Numbered from the stretch's first letter, positions 52,804-63,525 are shown. The stretch is DNA of 64,000 nucleotides from Methylobacter sp. (GCF_004322395.1 NZ_SCTW01000015.1:1-64000); one strand, 5' to 3'. The notes: a model not told the origin generated them from the sequence alone. Numbers and translations are program-made.

Positions 52804-53209
52804 TTACTATTTGCTCTAAAATTACTATAAATAAGGTTTCAGGAATCGCTTTAGGACGCATGGTTTGTGCATCCAAACAGGCAATTCGAACACTGCCCTT
52901 GCATAAAACATCGTCGTCTCGTGTAATGATTTGCTCGAATGTAAGGCTGGCTTTTTTAGCTAAAATCACCCTCGCGCTAACTTGCAGTTGTTCATTAAAT
53001 CGTGCGGGACTCAAATAATCGACCTGAACCGAACGCACCACAAAAATAATGCCTTCATTAGCGATCAGTTTATCCTGCTCATAACCCATCGCCCTGAGCA
53101 TCTCGGTTCTGGCCCGTTCGAAAAATTTCAGGTAGTTGGCATAAAACACCACTCCTCCTGCATCGGTGTCTTCGTAATAAACCCGTACCGGCCAGAAAAA
53201 ATTTTTCAT
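52793..53209 (-). CDS. ybgC: Acyl-CoA thioesterase YbgC (tol-pal associated)
   Basis: 138 residues, hot-dog fold 4HBT. Active-site segment VYYEDTDAGGVVFYANYLKF contains the catalytic Asp. Heads the ybgC-tolQRAB-pal-cpoB operon, 9 bp after ruvB. Confidence 0.95.
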   Translation of the reverse strand: MKNFFWPVRVYYEDTDAGGVVFYANYLKFFERARTEMLRAMGYEQDKLIANEGIIFVVRSVQVDYLSPARFNEQLQVSARVILAKKASLTFEQIITRDDDVLCKGSVRIACLDAQTMRPKAIPETLFIVILEQIVNEY

Positions 53210-53218
53210 ATGGTTTAA

Positions 53219-54253
53219 TTATTCAAACAAATCCTCTGACAGGCCCAAATGCTTTGGAGGCGTCAAGCCAAAGTGCAAATAAGCATTTTGGGTAACCACT
53301 CGACCTCGAGGCGTACGCATAATAAAACCCTGTTGCAATAAATACGGTTCCACAACATCTTCAATCGTGCCCCGTTCTTCGCTGATCGCGGCGGCCAACG
53401 TATCCAATCCTACCGGCCCGCCGGCAAAACCCTCAATCATAGCCATAAGCAGCTTGCGATCTAATGAGTCAAATCCGTTACTATCTACTTTCAACATTTC
53501 TAGAGCCTGAAAGGACAGTTCCCCGGTAATCGTGCCATTGCCTTTGACTTCCGCATAGTCGCGTACCCGCCGCAACAATCTATTGGCAATCCGGGGCGTA
53601 CCGCGAGAACGGCGGGCTATTTCGTAAGCGCCTTGCTGTTCCATTGCAATGCCCAGCACATGGGCTGAACGCGTCACAATATTCGCCAGCTCATCAACTG
53701 TGTAGAACTCCAACCGCTGAACAATACCAAACCGATCACGCAACGGGGACGTCAGCAAACCGGCGCGGGTAGTTGCGCCTATTAGGGTAAAGGGCGGCAA
53801 ATCCAGCTTGATGGAACGTGCGGCAGGGCCTTCGCCTATCATAAGGTCAAGCTGATAATCTTCCATAGCCGGATATAAGATCTCTTCAACAGCCGGACTT
53901 AAGCGATGTATCTCATCTATAAACAACACATCGTGAGCTTCAAGATTAGTCAGCAACGCCGCAAGGTCGCCTGCTTTATCAAGTACAGGCCCTGATGTTT
54001 GACGAATTTTAACACACATTTCGGCGGCTATGATATTTGCCAATGTGGTTTTACCTAAACCGGGAGGGCCGAAAATTAACACATGATCCAGCGCTTCTTG
54101 CCGCGCCGTGGCCGCTTGGATAAAAATCTCCATTTGCTCGCGCAATTCTTTCTGACCGATATAATCGGCCAGACGCTTGGGCCGAATAGCTCGATCCTGG
54201 CGCTCTTCATCCGAATGACTGTGGGCGGTTACCATTCGATCACTATCAATCAT
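53219..54253 (-). CDS. ruvB: Holliday junction branch-migration ATPase RuvB
   Basis: 344 residues. Walker [12 protein letters not shown], Walker B LFIDEIHR, sensor GATTRAG, and a C-terminal winged helix ([13 protein letters not shown]). Overlaps ruvA by 4 bp. Works with RuvA on Holliday junctions. Confidence 0.97.
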   Translation of the reverse strand: MIDSDRMVTAHSHSDEERQDRAIRPKRLADYIGQKELREQMEIFIQAATARQEALDHVLIFGPPGLGKTTLANIIAAEMCVKIRQTSGPVLDKAGDLAALLTNLEAHDVLFIDEIHRLSPAVEEILYPAMEDYQLDLMIGEGPAARSIKLDLPPFTLIGATTRAGLLTSPLRDRFGIVQRLEFYTVDELANIVTRSAHVLGIAMEQQGAYEIARRSRGTPRIANRLLRRVRDYAEVKGNGTITGELSFQALEMLKVDSNGFDSLDRKLLMAMIEGFAGGPVGLDTLAAAISEERGTIEDVVEPYLLQQGFIMRTPRGRVVTQNAYLHFGLTPPKHLGLSEDLFE

Positions 54254-54852
54254 CTTACTGTACCTTGAAGCGCCAGCCTGATAATGTCTTCACAACTTTT
54301 ATCTTCAACACTGATATTTTGCACCATTTTACTGGCATCCAACGGCTTGTAACCCAGAGAACACAAGGCGCTAATGGCTTCCTGCTTTGGGTTACCGGCT
54401 AGTTGAGCATTACCGACACTCGCCACTGATAAACCGACTGAATCACCCAAGTCGGGCAATCTGTCTCTCATTTCAATAACCAGGCGCTCAGCCGTCTTTT
54501 TGCCAACTCCAGGCAAGCGCACCAATGCCTGAGTGTCATTATTGTAAATACAGCGATGGAATTCTTCGGCGCTTTGTCCTGACAAGATCGTCAAAGCCAA
54601 CTTCGGTCCGACGCCATTGACCTTGATCAAGGTTCTGAACATCGAACGATCCGCTTCGGTTGAAAACCCGAATAGAATATGCGCATCTTCCCGAACGACC
54701 AGATGGGTATGCAATATTATCTCTGAACCGATGGCAGGCAGATTATAGAAAGTCGTCATCGGCGCTTCGACTTCATAACCTACTCCGCCCACATCCAGCA
54801 TCAACAGAGGCGGCGCCTTAAGCACCAGTTTGCCGCGCAGAAAACCAATCAT
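54250..54852 (-). CDS. ruvA: Holliday junction DNA-binding protein RuvA
   Basis: 200 residues from the ATG at 54852 ([10 protein letters not shown]), which overlaps the ruvC stop; the longer frame is an artefact. OB-fold N-terminus, helix-hairpin-helix motifs ([26 protein letters not shown]), and a C-terminal RuvB-binding domain. Confidence 0.96.
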   Translation of the reverse strand: MIGFLRGKLVLKAPPLLMLDVGGVGYEVEAPMTTFYNLPAIGSEIILHTHLVVREDAHILFGFSTEADRSMFRTLIKVNGVGPKLALTILSGQSAEEFHRCIYNNDTQALVRLPGVGKKTAERLVIEMRDRLPDLGDSVGLSVASVGNAQLAGNPKQEAISALCSLGYKPLDASKMVQNISVEDKSCEDIIRLALQGTVR

Positions 54853-55346
54853 CGCAACAGCCCCCGCTGCAAACGTTGCGCAGTCTGCTGATAATGGGCA
54901 TGACAAATGCTGATACCCAACGCATCGCCGGCATCGACTTGTAAATCACCTTGAATATTTAACAGAATTTTCACCATGTGCTGAACCTGAGTTTTTTCGG
55001 CACTGCCCTTGCCCACCACAGCTTGTTTGACTTGCCGGGCCGCATATTCAAACACCGGCAAACCGGCGGTTTGAACCGCGCAAATCGCCGCTCCTCTGGC
55101 TTGACCGAGTTTAAGCGCAGAGTCGGCATTTTTATGCATAAAAACCTGCTCTATGGCCATTTGTTCTGGTTGATAGCGCTCGACAACTTCCAGCATACCA
55201 TCAAATATCTGTTTGAGCCGATCGGGAAAGTAATCGGCATTAATCCGAATACTGCCGCTGGCTATGTACTTATAACCGTGCAATGAGCTTTCTATAATTC
55301 CGTAGCCGGTTATTCTTGAGCCGGGATCTATCCCTAAAATTCTCAT
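54849..55346 (-). CDS. ruvC: Crossover junction endodeoxyribonuclease RuvC
   Basis: 165 residues with catalytic acids in LGIDPGSRITGYG, AIEQVFM, and DAGDALGISICHAH. Overlaps ruvA. Resolves Holliday junctions. Confidence 0.96.
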   Translation of the reverse strand: MRILGIDPGSRITGYGIIESSLHGYKYIASGSIRINADYFPDRLKQIFDGMLEVVERYQPEQMAIEQVFMHKNADSALKLGQARGAAICAVQTAGLPVFEYAARQVKQAVVGKGSAEKTQVQHMVKILLNIQGDLQVDAGDALGISICHAHYQQTAQRLQRGLLR

Positions 55347-55362
55347 CAGCTACAGTAAACTA

Positions 55363-56109
55363 TCAATCCAACCCTTCCATAATTTCATCGCTAATATCCG
55401 CATTGGAATAAACATTCTGTACGTCGTCCAAATCTTCCAACCTGTCTATCAAACGCATCATTTTTTCCGCGCACTCGGCATCCAGCTCGGCCATTGTTGC
55501 CGCCTGCATCGTGATCTCGGCATTATCCGGTTCAAAACCTGAGGCAACTAAAGCCTCCTTTACTTCCAGATAATTTTCCGGCGTAGTCATCACATCAACG
55601 GAACCGTCATCATGGGTAATAACATCTTCCACTCCGGCTTCCAGTGCCGCTTCCATCAGAGAATCTTCATCAACAGAAGGCGCATAACTGAGTATTCCTA
55701 CTTTACTGAACATATAGGCCACAGAACCATCTGTACCCAAGTTGCCGCCTGCTTTAGAAAAAGCATGACGGACTTCACCGACAGTACGATTGCGATTGTC
55801 GGTCAGGCAGTCGACCATAACTGCGGTACCGCCGGGTCCGTAGCCTTCATATCGAACAACTTCGTAATTAACGCCTTCTAAGGCGCCGGATGCTTTTTTA
55901 ATCGCGGTATCAATAGTATCCCGGCGCATATTCGCACCTAAAGCTTTATCTACCGCAGTGCGCAAGGCAGGATTACTTGCTGCGTCCGGTCCGCTGGTTT
56001 TTACCGCTACCATTATTTCACGCAGTATCTTAGTAAAAATTTTTCCGCGCTTAGCATCCTGTCCCGCCTTACGGTGCTTGATATTAGCCCATTTACTATG
56101 CCCTGCCAT
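55363..56109 (-). CDS. yebC: YebC/PmpR-family protein (TACO1-like)
   Basis: 248 residues, [23 protein letters not shown] at the start is nearly invariant in the family; [12 protein letters not shown] and [14 protein letters not shown] follow. Reported roles in the family are transcription regulation and relief of ribosome stalling. Precedes ruvC, as in many proteobacteria. Confidence 0.95.
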   Translation of the reverse strand: MAGHSKWANIKHRKAGQDAKRGKIFTKILREIMVAVKTSGPDAASNPALRTAVDKALGANMRRDTIDTAIKKASGALEGVNYEVVRYEGYGPGGTAVMVDCLTDNRNRTVGEVRHAFSKAGGNLGTDGSVAYMFSKVGILSYAPSVDEDSLMEAALEAGVEDVITHDDGSVDVMTTPENYLEVKEALVASGFEPDNAEITMQAATMAELDAECAEKMMRLIDRLEDLDDVQNVYSNADISDEIMEGLD

Positions 56110-56171
56110 TGTCTCTCTCTTAAAGTACAGTTAAATATGTGCTCGTAATTACTCAGCAGTTAGGAAAAATA

Positions 56172-56265
56172 GAACGCTGATGACGCTGATTATTATGATC
56201 AGATAAGATTTTTCAATATTTGCAACTATCTGTGCATATCATATTTATCTGCGTCATCTGCGTTC
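56172..56265. repeat. Palindromic interspersed repeat between serB and yebC
   Basis: GAACGCTGATGACGCTGAT and, 94 bp later on the complement, GAACGCAGATGACGCAGAT: 19-bp arms with two mismatches. No gene in the 190-bp gap. It looks like a MITE-like or REP-like unit. Confidence 0.7.
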
Positions 56266-56300
56266 CATTGTATTTTTATGGGACTGAGTAGCTACAAAGC

Positions 56301-56942
56301 TTATAAAATATGCGCCAATATAGAAACCAAGCTTGATTCAGCGCTGTAAAGATCGGCCTGATCACGAACAATCTGTCTGTCAACCACACCGCCAAAGCCG
56401 ATCACAACCGCTCCGGCCTGTTTGGCTTCCATGTCGGTCTTGCCATCACCTATCATGACCAGCGAACCTTGCGTCTTAAGTAGCCGTCTGCAAATCTCGG
56501 CTTTTCCGCCCGATCTGGCCAGTGGCGAATTTTGGTCATAATTAAGATAACTACCGTCTTCATTGAAGTAAATATCGACAGCATGAACCTGAGTTTCAGA
56601 TAGGCCTAAATACCTTGCAAGCGGCAAAATAGCCTGCCGAATTCCGCCACTGATAATATGCAACTCCTTGTCCGGTGAGGTTAAAGCATCAAACACTTCT
56701 TTAACGCCATCGACTATCTGCTCAATATACAAATCCGCAAGCCAGCCGATACTGTCCCGGTCCGGCCTGATCAACGACAAACGCCGCTCATAAACCGCTT
56801 CCAGCGGCACCTCGCCATTCATCGCCGCATCGGTCAATCTGGACATTTCCGCGCCTAGACCGACACGTTCGGCAAGTTCGTCTATACCTTCTATTTTGCT
56901 TAACGTGCTGTCGCAATCGAAACAGATGACATCAAAACTCAT
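56301..56942 (-). CDS. serB: Phosphoserine phosphatase, HAD family
   Basis: 213 residues. HAD motif I FDCDSTLS with the nucleophile Asp, motif II SGGIRQA, motif III Lys region, and motif IV GDGKTDMEA. Its start overlaps the serA stop by 4 bp, tying it to serine synthesis. Confidence 0.9.
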   Translation of the reverse strand: MSFDVICFDCDSTLSKIEGIDELAERVGLGAEMSRLTDAAMNGEVPLEAVYERRLSLIRPDRDSIGWLADLYIEQIVDGVKEVFDALTSPDKELHIISGGIRQAILPLARYLGLSETQVHAVDIYFNEDGSYLNYDQNSPLARSGGKAEICRRLLKTQGSLVMIGDGKTDMEAKQAGAVVIGFGGVVDRQIVRDQADLYSAESSLVSILAHIL

Positions 56943-58522
56943 AGGTTAATCTGGATAGCCTTGTGTACGGCAGGTATATGACATAATTGCTGCAACAAAT
57001 CGCCTGTTAAAGGCTCGGTAACGCTGATAACTGCCATCGCCCGCTGCTGCACATCCGCCGTTCCAACCTGCATTCTGGTGATATTGATATCCGCATTGCC
57101 CAGCACGCTGCTGATTGCCGATATAACGCCCGGTTTGTCATCGTGCTGGGTTACTAATAAAGTTCCTTCGGGCACCACTTCAATGTCAAACTGGTCTATA
57201 CAAACCAGACGGGGATGACTGCCGCCCAGCAAGGTCCCAGCCAGCGTAATGGCTCGATCTGAACAATGTCCGGTAACCCGGATCAACGACAAATAATCTT
57301 GAGTTTCTTCGGTTTTCGATTCAACCAGAGCAATGCCCTGGCGTTTGGCGATGTTTTCGGCATTAACCCGATTGACCGGTGTAGAAAATTGTCCGCTTAA
57401 CACGCCGATCAATGCAGCAACTGAAACCGGACGCGCCTCGACTTCTGCCGCTCGACCCATCAATGCAACTTCTATCTTTTCTATCGGCTTGGTCGCCAGA
57501 CCAACTAGCACCTTGCCGAGAATATTGGCCAACGTCATAAATTCGTGCGATTTTTTCAACTCTTCCGCAGAAACCCGGGGCAAGTTTAAAGCATTAACCG
57601 CTTCCCCGGTTTTTAAAAACGTGACCGCTTGCCGGGCAATCTCGACGCTCACAGCCACTTGCGCTTCACTGGTCGATGCGCCCAAATGCGGGGTAAAAAC
57701 GATATTATCCAACTCCAACAGCGGCGAATTGGCAGGCGGTTCATTTTCGTATACATCAAGCGCCGCACCGGCTATTCGACCGTTTTTCAACGCGTCATAC
57801 AGTGCAACTTCATCAATCAAGCCACCTCTGGCGCAGTTGATAATCATCGCTTCTTTTTTCATGACCGCCAGTTGAGCACTGCCGATAACGTTGCGGGTTT
57901 TTTCGATCAAAGGGCAGTGTAAAGTTAAATAGTCCGCCCGGGTCACCAATTCATCCAGACCCACCGATTCAACGCCCAGGTCTTCGAATATTTCAGGCGC
58001 AACAAACGGGTCATAAGCAATCACCTGCATTTTCAAGCCCAAACCGCGCTGCGAGACAATCCGCCCGATGGTGCCGAAACCGAGTATTGCCAGCGTTTTA
58101 TGAGCAATCTCCGATCCCATCAATTTAGAGCGCTCCCATTTTCCGGCGCGAACCGAGCGGTCTGCGGTCGGCAAATGCCGGCTCAGCGACATCATGTGTG
58201 CAATCGCCAATTCGGCAGTCGTGGTCGCATTGGCGTCCGGGGTATTCATGACAATAATCCCCAGCTCTGTCGCTACAGGTATATCGACATTATCGACACC
58301 GATGCCGGCGCGACCTATCAGCTTAAGGTTTTTTGCCACCTGCAACACTTTGTTGGTCACCTGAGTGTCGCTACGAATCAGTAGCGCATCGTAATCCCCA
58401 ATGATGTTACAAAGCTGGTCTTCATTAAGCCCGGTCTCAATATGTATTTGTATGCCGGACTGGTCATTTAAATAATTAATGCCAGCTTCTGCTAATTTGT
58501 CGGAAATAAGTATTTTTTTCAA
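56939..58522 (-). CDS. serA: D-3-phosphoglycerate dehydrogenase SerA
   Basis: 527 residues, the long form: substrate domain, Rossmann domain (LGFGTIGRIVSQRGL), catalytic RAGIGVDNVD, EDxx and HLGAST motifs, an intervening ASB domain (about 320-450) and a C-terminal ACT domain (VTQHDDKPGVISAI). First step of serine synthesis, in an operon with serB. Confidence 0.95.
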   Translation of the reverse strand: MKKILISDKLAEAGINYLNDQSGIQIHIETGLNEDQLCNIIGDYDALLIRSDTQVTNKVLQVAKNLKLIGRAGIGVDNVDIPVATELGIIVMNTPDANATTTAELAIAHMMSLSRHLPTADRSVRAGKWERSKLMGSEIAHKTLAILGFGTIGRIVSQRGLGLKMQVIAYDPFVAPEIFEDLGVESVGLDELVTRADYLTLHCPLIEKTRNVIGSAQLAVMKKEAMIINCARGGLIDEVALYDALKNGRIAGAALDVYENEPPANSPLLELDNIVFTPHLGASTSEAQVAVSVEIARQAVTFLKTGEAVNALNLPRVSAEELKKSHEFMTLANILGKVLVGLATKPIEKIEVALMGRAAEVEARPVSVAALIGVLSGQFSTPVNRVNAENIAKRQGIALVESKTEETQDYLSLIRVTGHCSDRAITLAGTLLGGSHPRLVCIDQFDIEVVPEGTLLVTQHDDKPGVISAISSVLGNADINITRMQVGTADVQQRAMAVISVTEPLTGDLLQQLCHIPAVHKAIQINL

Positions 58523-58625
58523 AGGAATACACCGGAAAAGGACTATGCGTCAAAAAATATAGTTTAACAGATTTATTCGCAGGGCTGTTGACCCTGCATT
58601 TATAAAGGATTTTACAATCTCTGTC

Positions 58626-59693
58626 TTAGTTACCGTGATAATAACCATCCGGAGAAGGCTTGCGCACCGGCTTTAACGCTGATGGACTTGCTGGTGCCGG
58701 AGCTTGCGCCGGCATAGACTCTGCCACTTCTTCCAAAGGAGGTAAGCGTTCATAAATTGCCACTGGATCTCCGCTTTGTTCCTTAAGCGCTTTATTTAAA
58801 GCCGCTTGATCAAAATCAGGCAGTTCCTGATTATTATTGGCCTTTTGAATCAACCTTAGCGCTACGGCAAAACGTTGATCCAGCGTTGTTTCTTCACCTT
58901 CCAGATCAGGATGCGCTTCTACATAAAGAACATTGTCCAACCACCCAATTTTGATCGGCTGTTTAACAATATATACCGGCGTTCCGACCGAAACCATATC
59001 ATATAATTCCTCAACATCTTCGGGATACATCCGAACGCAACCATGCGTTATCTGCATGCCTATGCCATTAATTTTATCAATATCGGTACCATGTATACGA
59101 TATTCTCCCGGCAGGGCCAGATGCAGAGCTCGTGAACCTAGCGGATTATGTGGCCCTGGAGGAACTATAGCCGGCAAAGGATCGCCATTCGCGGCGTGCT
59201 CTCGTCTTATAGACTCTGGCGGATGCCATGCAGGATTCATGATTTTTCGCGCAATTTTGGTTTTACCCAACGGCGTCTTCCAATCTTGCCTGCCAACACC
59301 GTGTGCGTAAGACATAACCTGCCGAGGTGTCTCACCTTTCTTAGCCGGCGGGTAATAATACATGCGGTATTCGGAAATATTTAAAGTAATCCCGTTATGA
59401 GGCGAATCCGGCAAAATACGTCTATTGGATAAACGAACAATCTCACCTTTTCTAACCAGCCAGCGATCGACATCCTGATTCAATCTGACTATTTCAGTTT
59501 GCCCCAAAAGAAAGCGGCGCGCTACGTCCAGTAAAGTTTCATCCTGTTCCGCGCGAGTTATAGGCATATGATCAGGATATTGAGTAATAACGCTATCATT
59601 ACTGTTTTCCGGCATTGTGTAGGTCGTAGCATTAGCCCGACTGCCAATGGCTAGCAGTAAGATAGTAAAAGCAAGTAGTGCGCGAATATTCAT
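58626..59693 (-). CDS. L,D-transpeptidase (ErfK/YbiS/YnhG family)
   Basis: 355 residues from the ATG at 59693 (MNIRALLAFTILLLAIGSRANA signal peptide), chosen because the longer frame hides the signal. A LysM-like segment (DETLLDVARRFLLGQTEIV) precedes the YkuD domain with catalytic HGCVRMYPEDV. The C-terminus is Pro/Ala-rich. Periplasmic; makes 3-3 crosslinks or attaches lipoprotein to peptidoglycan. Confidence 0.9.
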   Translation of the reverse strand: MNIRALLAFTILLLAIGSRANATTYTMPENSNDSVITQYPDHMPITRAEQDETLLDVARRFLLGQTEIVRLNQDVDRWLVRKGEIVRLSNRRILPDSPHNGITLNISEYRMYYYPPAKKGETPRQVMSYAHGVGRQDWKTPLGKTKIARKIMNPAWHPPESIRREHAANGDPLPAIVPPGPHNPLGSRALHLALPGEYRIHGTDIDKINGIGMQITHGCVRMYPEDVEELYDMVSVGTPVYIVKQPIKIGWLDNVLYVEAHPDLEGEETTLDQRFAVALRLIQKANNNQELPDFDQAALNKALKEQSGDPVAIYERLPPLEEVAESMPAQAPAPASPSALKPVRKPSPDGYYHGN

Positions 59694-59962
59694 TGCAATA
59701 AATTTCTCAGAAAATACAATATAAAATAATAAATTTTCTTCAACAACCAGCGTTACTAGTTGTAGTGTGGATAAATCCGCACTGACAGACAATCCCTAGT
59801 CAATCATTCAAGATATGCCAATCTAAATAAACTGCTTATATTATCATGCGAGGCTAATTCGAGCATAATTTTGCTGATTTGATGGACTTGTTTTGGAGAT
59901 TATCGCTATTCACCCTATAATTCAGCCAATTCAACATATTACATCTAATAAGAGACCGTCAA

Positions 59963-61369
59963 ATGTCCATGCAAATTTTTCGCAGTAAACATGTTATTTC
60001 AGATGATGACGCGGGTACCGGCCTCAGGCGTTGCCTGTCAAAATGGGATTTGGCCTTTCTCGGCATCGGCGCGATCATTGGCACCGGTATATTTGTACTA
60101 ACCGGAGTCGCCGCCGCCACCCAATCCGGACCTGCCGTGATGCTATCATTTGTCATAGCCGGACTCGCCTGCGCTTTTGCAGCTTTGTCTTATGCAGAGT
60201 TAGCCGCTTCGGTCGGCGGCTGCGGCAGTGCTTACGGCTACAGCTATGTTGCATTCGGGGAAATATTCGCTTTTATAATCGGCTGGGACTTGCTGCTGGA
60301 ATACAGCCTTGCCGTTGCGACCGTCGCCAATGGCTGGTCGGGCTATTTTAACAACGCACTGACCGCCATCGGCATACCGTTGCCGGAGATGTTGACTAAA
60401 TCACCTAAACTCGGAGGCTTAATCAACCTGCCTGCAACCGCCATCATTTTGATATTGATGCTACTGCTGATCATGGGCGTAAAACACAGCGCCAAAGTCA
60501 ACAATGCAATGGTGTTCGTCAAGCTGCTCACTATTACCGTTTTTATTGCTGTTGCCGTATTCAACATCCATCCGGAGAATTGGCAGCCATTTATGCCGTT
60601 CGGTTGGTTTCAAACCCTGCCTGACGGCAAAACTACCGGCGTCCTGGCCGGCGCATCGCTGGTGTTTTTCGCCTACGTCGGCTTCGATGCGGTATCCACT
60701 GCCGCCGAGGAAGCCAGTAACCCACAACGCGACCTGCCTTTTGGCATCGTCATGTCTCTAGGCTTTTGCACCGTTATCTACATCCTGGTATCAGGCCTGC
60801 TGACTGGCGTCGTTAACTATACCGAACTCAACGTATCGTCACCTGTCGCTCACGCGCTGAACCTGCTTGGTTACAATTGGGCATCGGCGCTAATCTCAAC
60901 TGGGGTTATTGCCGGTCTTACTACCGTGATGCTGGTTTTGTATTACGGCCTGACTCGCATCATTTTCGCAATGTCACGCGACGGCCTGCTCTCGCCATTC
61001 TTTAGCGAAGTGAACCCCAAAACCCAAACGCCGGTACGTGTCATCGTATTATGCGGCATCATCATGGCAATAGCCGCTGGCTTCATACCTCTCGGCGATC
61101 TGGCCGAACTGGTCAACATCGGCACCTTGGCTGCATTCGTACTAGTGTGTTTAGGAGTATTGGTATTGCGCATCAGCAAGCCGAATATGAATCGTCCGTT
61201 CCGCTCACCGTTTAGCCCGCTGTTTCCGGTGCTAGGCATATTATCTTGCTCTGCGCTAATGGCATTTTTACCCGCCCTCACCTGGCTGCGCTTTGTGATC
61301 TGGCTGGTTATTGGATTAATAGTGTATTTTTCTTATTCAGTGCAGCATAGCAAGTTAATCAAAACTTAG
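59963..61369 (+). CDS. APC-family amino acid permease (YfnA/CAT-like)
   Basis: 468 residues, about 12 membrane helices. Family pattern at the first helix (DLAFLGIGAIIGTGIFVLTG) and FFAYVGFDAVSTAAEEASNP in the middle, typical of cationic or broad amino acid transporters. Substrate not determinable. Confidence 0.9.
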   Translation: MSMQIFRSKHVISDDDAGTGLRRCLSKWDLAFLGIGAIIGTGIFVLTGVAAATQSGPAVMLSFVIAGLACAFAALSYAELAASVGGCGSAYGYSYVAFGEIFAFIIGWDLLLEYSLAVATVANGWSGYFNNALTAIGIPLPEMLTKSPKLGGLINLPATAIILILMLLLIMGVKHSAKVNNAMVFVKLLTITVFIAVAVFNIHPENWQPFMPFGWFQTLPDGKTTGVLAGASLVFFAYVGFDAVSTAAEEASNPQRDLPFGIVMSLGFCTVIYILVSGLLTGVVNYTELNVSSPVAHALNLLGYNWASALISTGVIAGLTTVMLVLYYGLTRIIFAMSRDGLLSPFFSEVNPKTQTPVRVIVLCGIIMAIAAGFIPLGDLAELVNIGTLAAFVLVCLGVLVLRISKPNMNRPFRSPFSPLFPVLGILSCSALMAFLPALTWLRFVIWLVIGLIVYFSYSVQHSKLIKT

Positions 61370-62729
61370 GTTCAACTCATCAGTGCAATCGCCACCGACT
61401 GGAAAAGAAAAGTTTAGCTGATATAGTTTCGCGATTTTTTATTCGACCAAAGACGAAAAAGCGTATGAGAAACTATAAAAGCTAAACCAAGCACAAAGAT
61501 ACCAAATTGAGATGCAGAAAAAACCGGAAAGAGACCGCCAAACTACTATGCTTATCAGCGTCAACTCTGTGCCGAGAGCTGAAACGCAATCTAGGCAAAA
61601 GATGCTGGCGCAGATAAAAGCGGATAAGCGCAGTCAAATCAGGAAACGAATGAGTATCGACGAACATCCTGAGGTCGTTGCGCAAAAGAGACCCGCATCG
61701 GCTCTCGGGAAATCGATACAATAGGCAAGAACGATCAACACACTTTTGTAACGATAAGATCGAGTTCCAAGTTCACCCTAATAGACGAACTAACAGCAAT
61801 CCTCCACTACCGCCTCTAAACCGGGCGCAAGCCCCAGCACCTAATCCTGTTGACTTAACCAAAGCCACCGCGTTGGCTGAGCGTAGCCGAAGCCAACGTC
61901 GGCTACGCTCAACCAACTGCTTAAGTCAACGGTATTGGACCCAGCACCGCCCAAAATCACTTCTTCTCGCCTGCGCGATTTTTGCGAAAAAATTTCAGTG
62001 AGATAAATTTTGAATCTGAGATTGGTGCTTAAGCAGCGGAATGACTAAGCGTCAGGCTATTAAAAGCGAGAATTTGAAATGGCGAATTTTGAACTGATTC
62101 GACGATTTATGCGAGGGAGACAATAGAACATACCTTGAAAGCTCCGTTATTAAAGGCATTTTAAAAATCATTAAAACAGCTACCCCCACACGATCAACCC
62201 TACCCCGGCTTTCGACACAATAAAGCCAGTGTCGCCCGGCCTTGATTGTTACGTTATCACATTGGCTTTAAGTCGGTTCATGGGGTTGTTTTGAGAATCT
62301 TTATTTGTGCACACCAACCGTGAACCATACGCGGCGATAAGAGCGCGGTTATCTGCTCATTGAGCTAATAGGTTTTGCCATTAACTGATTCTTTTGCGGT
62401 CAGCATAGCCACTTAAGCCGCTGTACTGCTGGTTCGATGCGGTCATTATCCGTTTCTTTTGATGCTGCGCGCTTATTGTTATTTAAACGGTGATTTAAGT
62501 AATTACACGTATTTATCCGAGCTCGAAAATAAGAGACACTCACCGCGAGCCCTAGAACTCAGCTTATGAATTCTTATGCTTTTTACCAGATTCGCTTTCA
62601 CTAAATTAAGTGATCAACGAGAGGTTCGTTTGCACTTATAGCGCAATTCAAGTTATTAATTTATTAAGCAACAAGAACAAATGAACTTCATGCGACCCAT
62701 TTAAGCTTACTTTTACTGAGAAGAGTGTC
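61370..62729. other. Long gene-free stretch
   Basis: About 1.36 kb. Only short frames with unlikely composition on either strand. Contains the palindrome at 61849-61930. Probably decayed sequence next to the tRNA-Ser site. Confidence 0.5.
61849..61930. repeat. Long nested inverted repeat
   Basis: Inner arms TTGGCTGAGCGTAGCCGA and TCGGCTACGCTCAACCAA around eight bases, and outer arms GTTGACTTAA/TTAAGTCAAC. No T run follows. Resembles the widespread GAGCGnAGnCGAAG-type intergenic palindromes. Confidence 0.75.
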
Positions 62730-62936
62730 ATGAAAAAATTACATGAAAATATTGCTGTAGCAGTTTTTTGTCCAAAATGTGGTGAAAAACATCCAACCGA
62801 ATTAATTGATCAACCCAATATCTCGGTGATATGTCACAACCACAACAGTGATTACATTTATTTCCCTTTCGGTAGATCAATAGATGAAACGGAACCACAA
62901 ACCTTATGCGCTGATAAGTGTCCAGAAACCGCCTAG
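62730..62936 (+). CDS. Small cysteine-containing hypothetical protein
   Basis: 68 residues with a CPKC pair near residue 15 and later Cys/His (ICHNHNSDYI, CADKC), suggesting a zinc-binding fold. A GAAGAG ribosome-like site lies upstream. No family recognised. Confidence 0.5.
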   Translation: MKKLHENIAVAVFCPKCGEKHPTELIDQPNISVICHNHNSDYIYFPFGRSIDETEPQTLCADKCPETA

Positions 62937-63016
62937 GCTAAAATTTTAATTACGCGGCCATAAATGTTTGCGTGTGCTGATGGTCTGGGAATGATAAGCG
63001 TGGAAGAATTACACCC

Positions 63017-63214
63017 CTATCCTCCTCCGATACCGGGGCAAGTGCCAAAAGATAACGACTTTTCCTTACCCCCAAACCGATATTTAAAACGCCACCACTT
63101 ACCCCGGCCATCCGCTTGAGGCTTCAGCAAAAGATACAATCCCTTTTCATCGGTCAGCTTGAAAGGCGTTTTTTCGTGTTTGTGGACGTTCTTACAAGCT
63201 GCATCAGATAGCAT
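63017..63214 (-). pseudogene. N-terminal fragment of a DUF4102-type integrase beside tRNA-Ser
   Basis: 65 codons: KLTDEKGLYLLLKPQADG and WWRFKYRFGGKEKSLSFGT match the arm-binding domain of P4-type integrases, then a stop. The catalytic domain is lost. It lies 155 bp past the tRNA-Ser 3' end, the same layout as the intact integrase at tRNA-Leu. Confidence 0.8.
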
Positions 63215-63302
63215 TGGGGGGTAACTCCATTATAGGATAGCTGTGTTGCCCCCACGATCCCCTGAATGCCAACGAACCCTAATTGCACTTCGCTGGACAA
63301 AA

Positions 63303-63336
63303 AAATACCCGCCAAGCCAGATAACTTGCGGGTTTT
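63303..63336 (-). terminator. Terminator after tRNA-Ser
   Basis: On the minus strand CCCGCAAG...CTTGGCGGG with a short loop, followed by ATTTTTTT. Closely similar to the one after tRNA-Leu. Confidence 0.7.
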
Positions 63337-63368
63337 TGCACTTCTTGGCATCTCACTGGATGCGTAAA

Positions 63369-63456
63369 TGGCGGAGAGAGAGGGGTTCGAACCCTCGATA
63401 CGTTGCCGTATACACACTTTCCAGGCGTGCGCCTTCGACCACTCGGCCATCTCTCC
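63369..63456 (-). tRNA. tRNA-Ser (anticodon GGA)
   Basis: 88 nt, acceptor GGAGAGA/TCTCTCC, long variable arm, anticodon loop CTGGAAA with GGA, T loop TTCGAAC, CCA encoded. Its 3' end faces the integrase remnant. Confidence 0.95.
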
Positions 63457-63525
63457 TATTATTTTGCCTCCTGTGATCACAGGAAGCCGACTAGAATAAT
63501 CGATATTGCATTTTGACGCAATGCC

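Noticed and set aside
61482-61724. Opposed short frames after the permease
   Set aside because: Both frames cover the same bases, neither has a ribosome site or known family.
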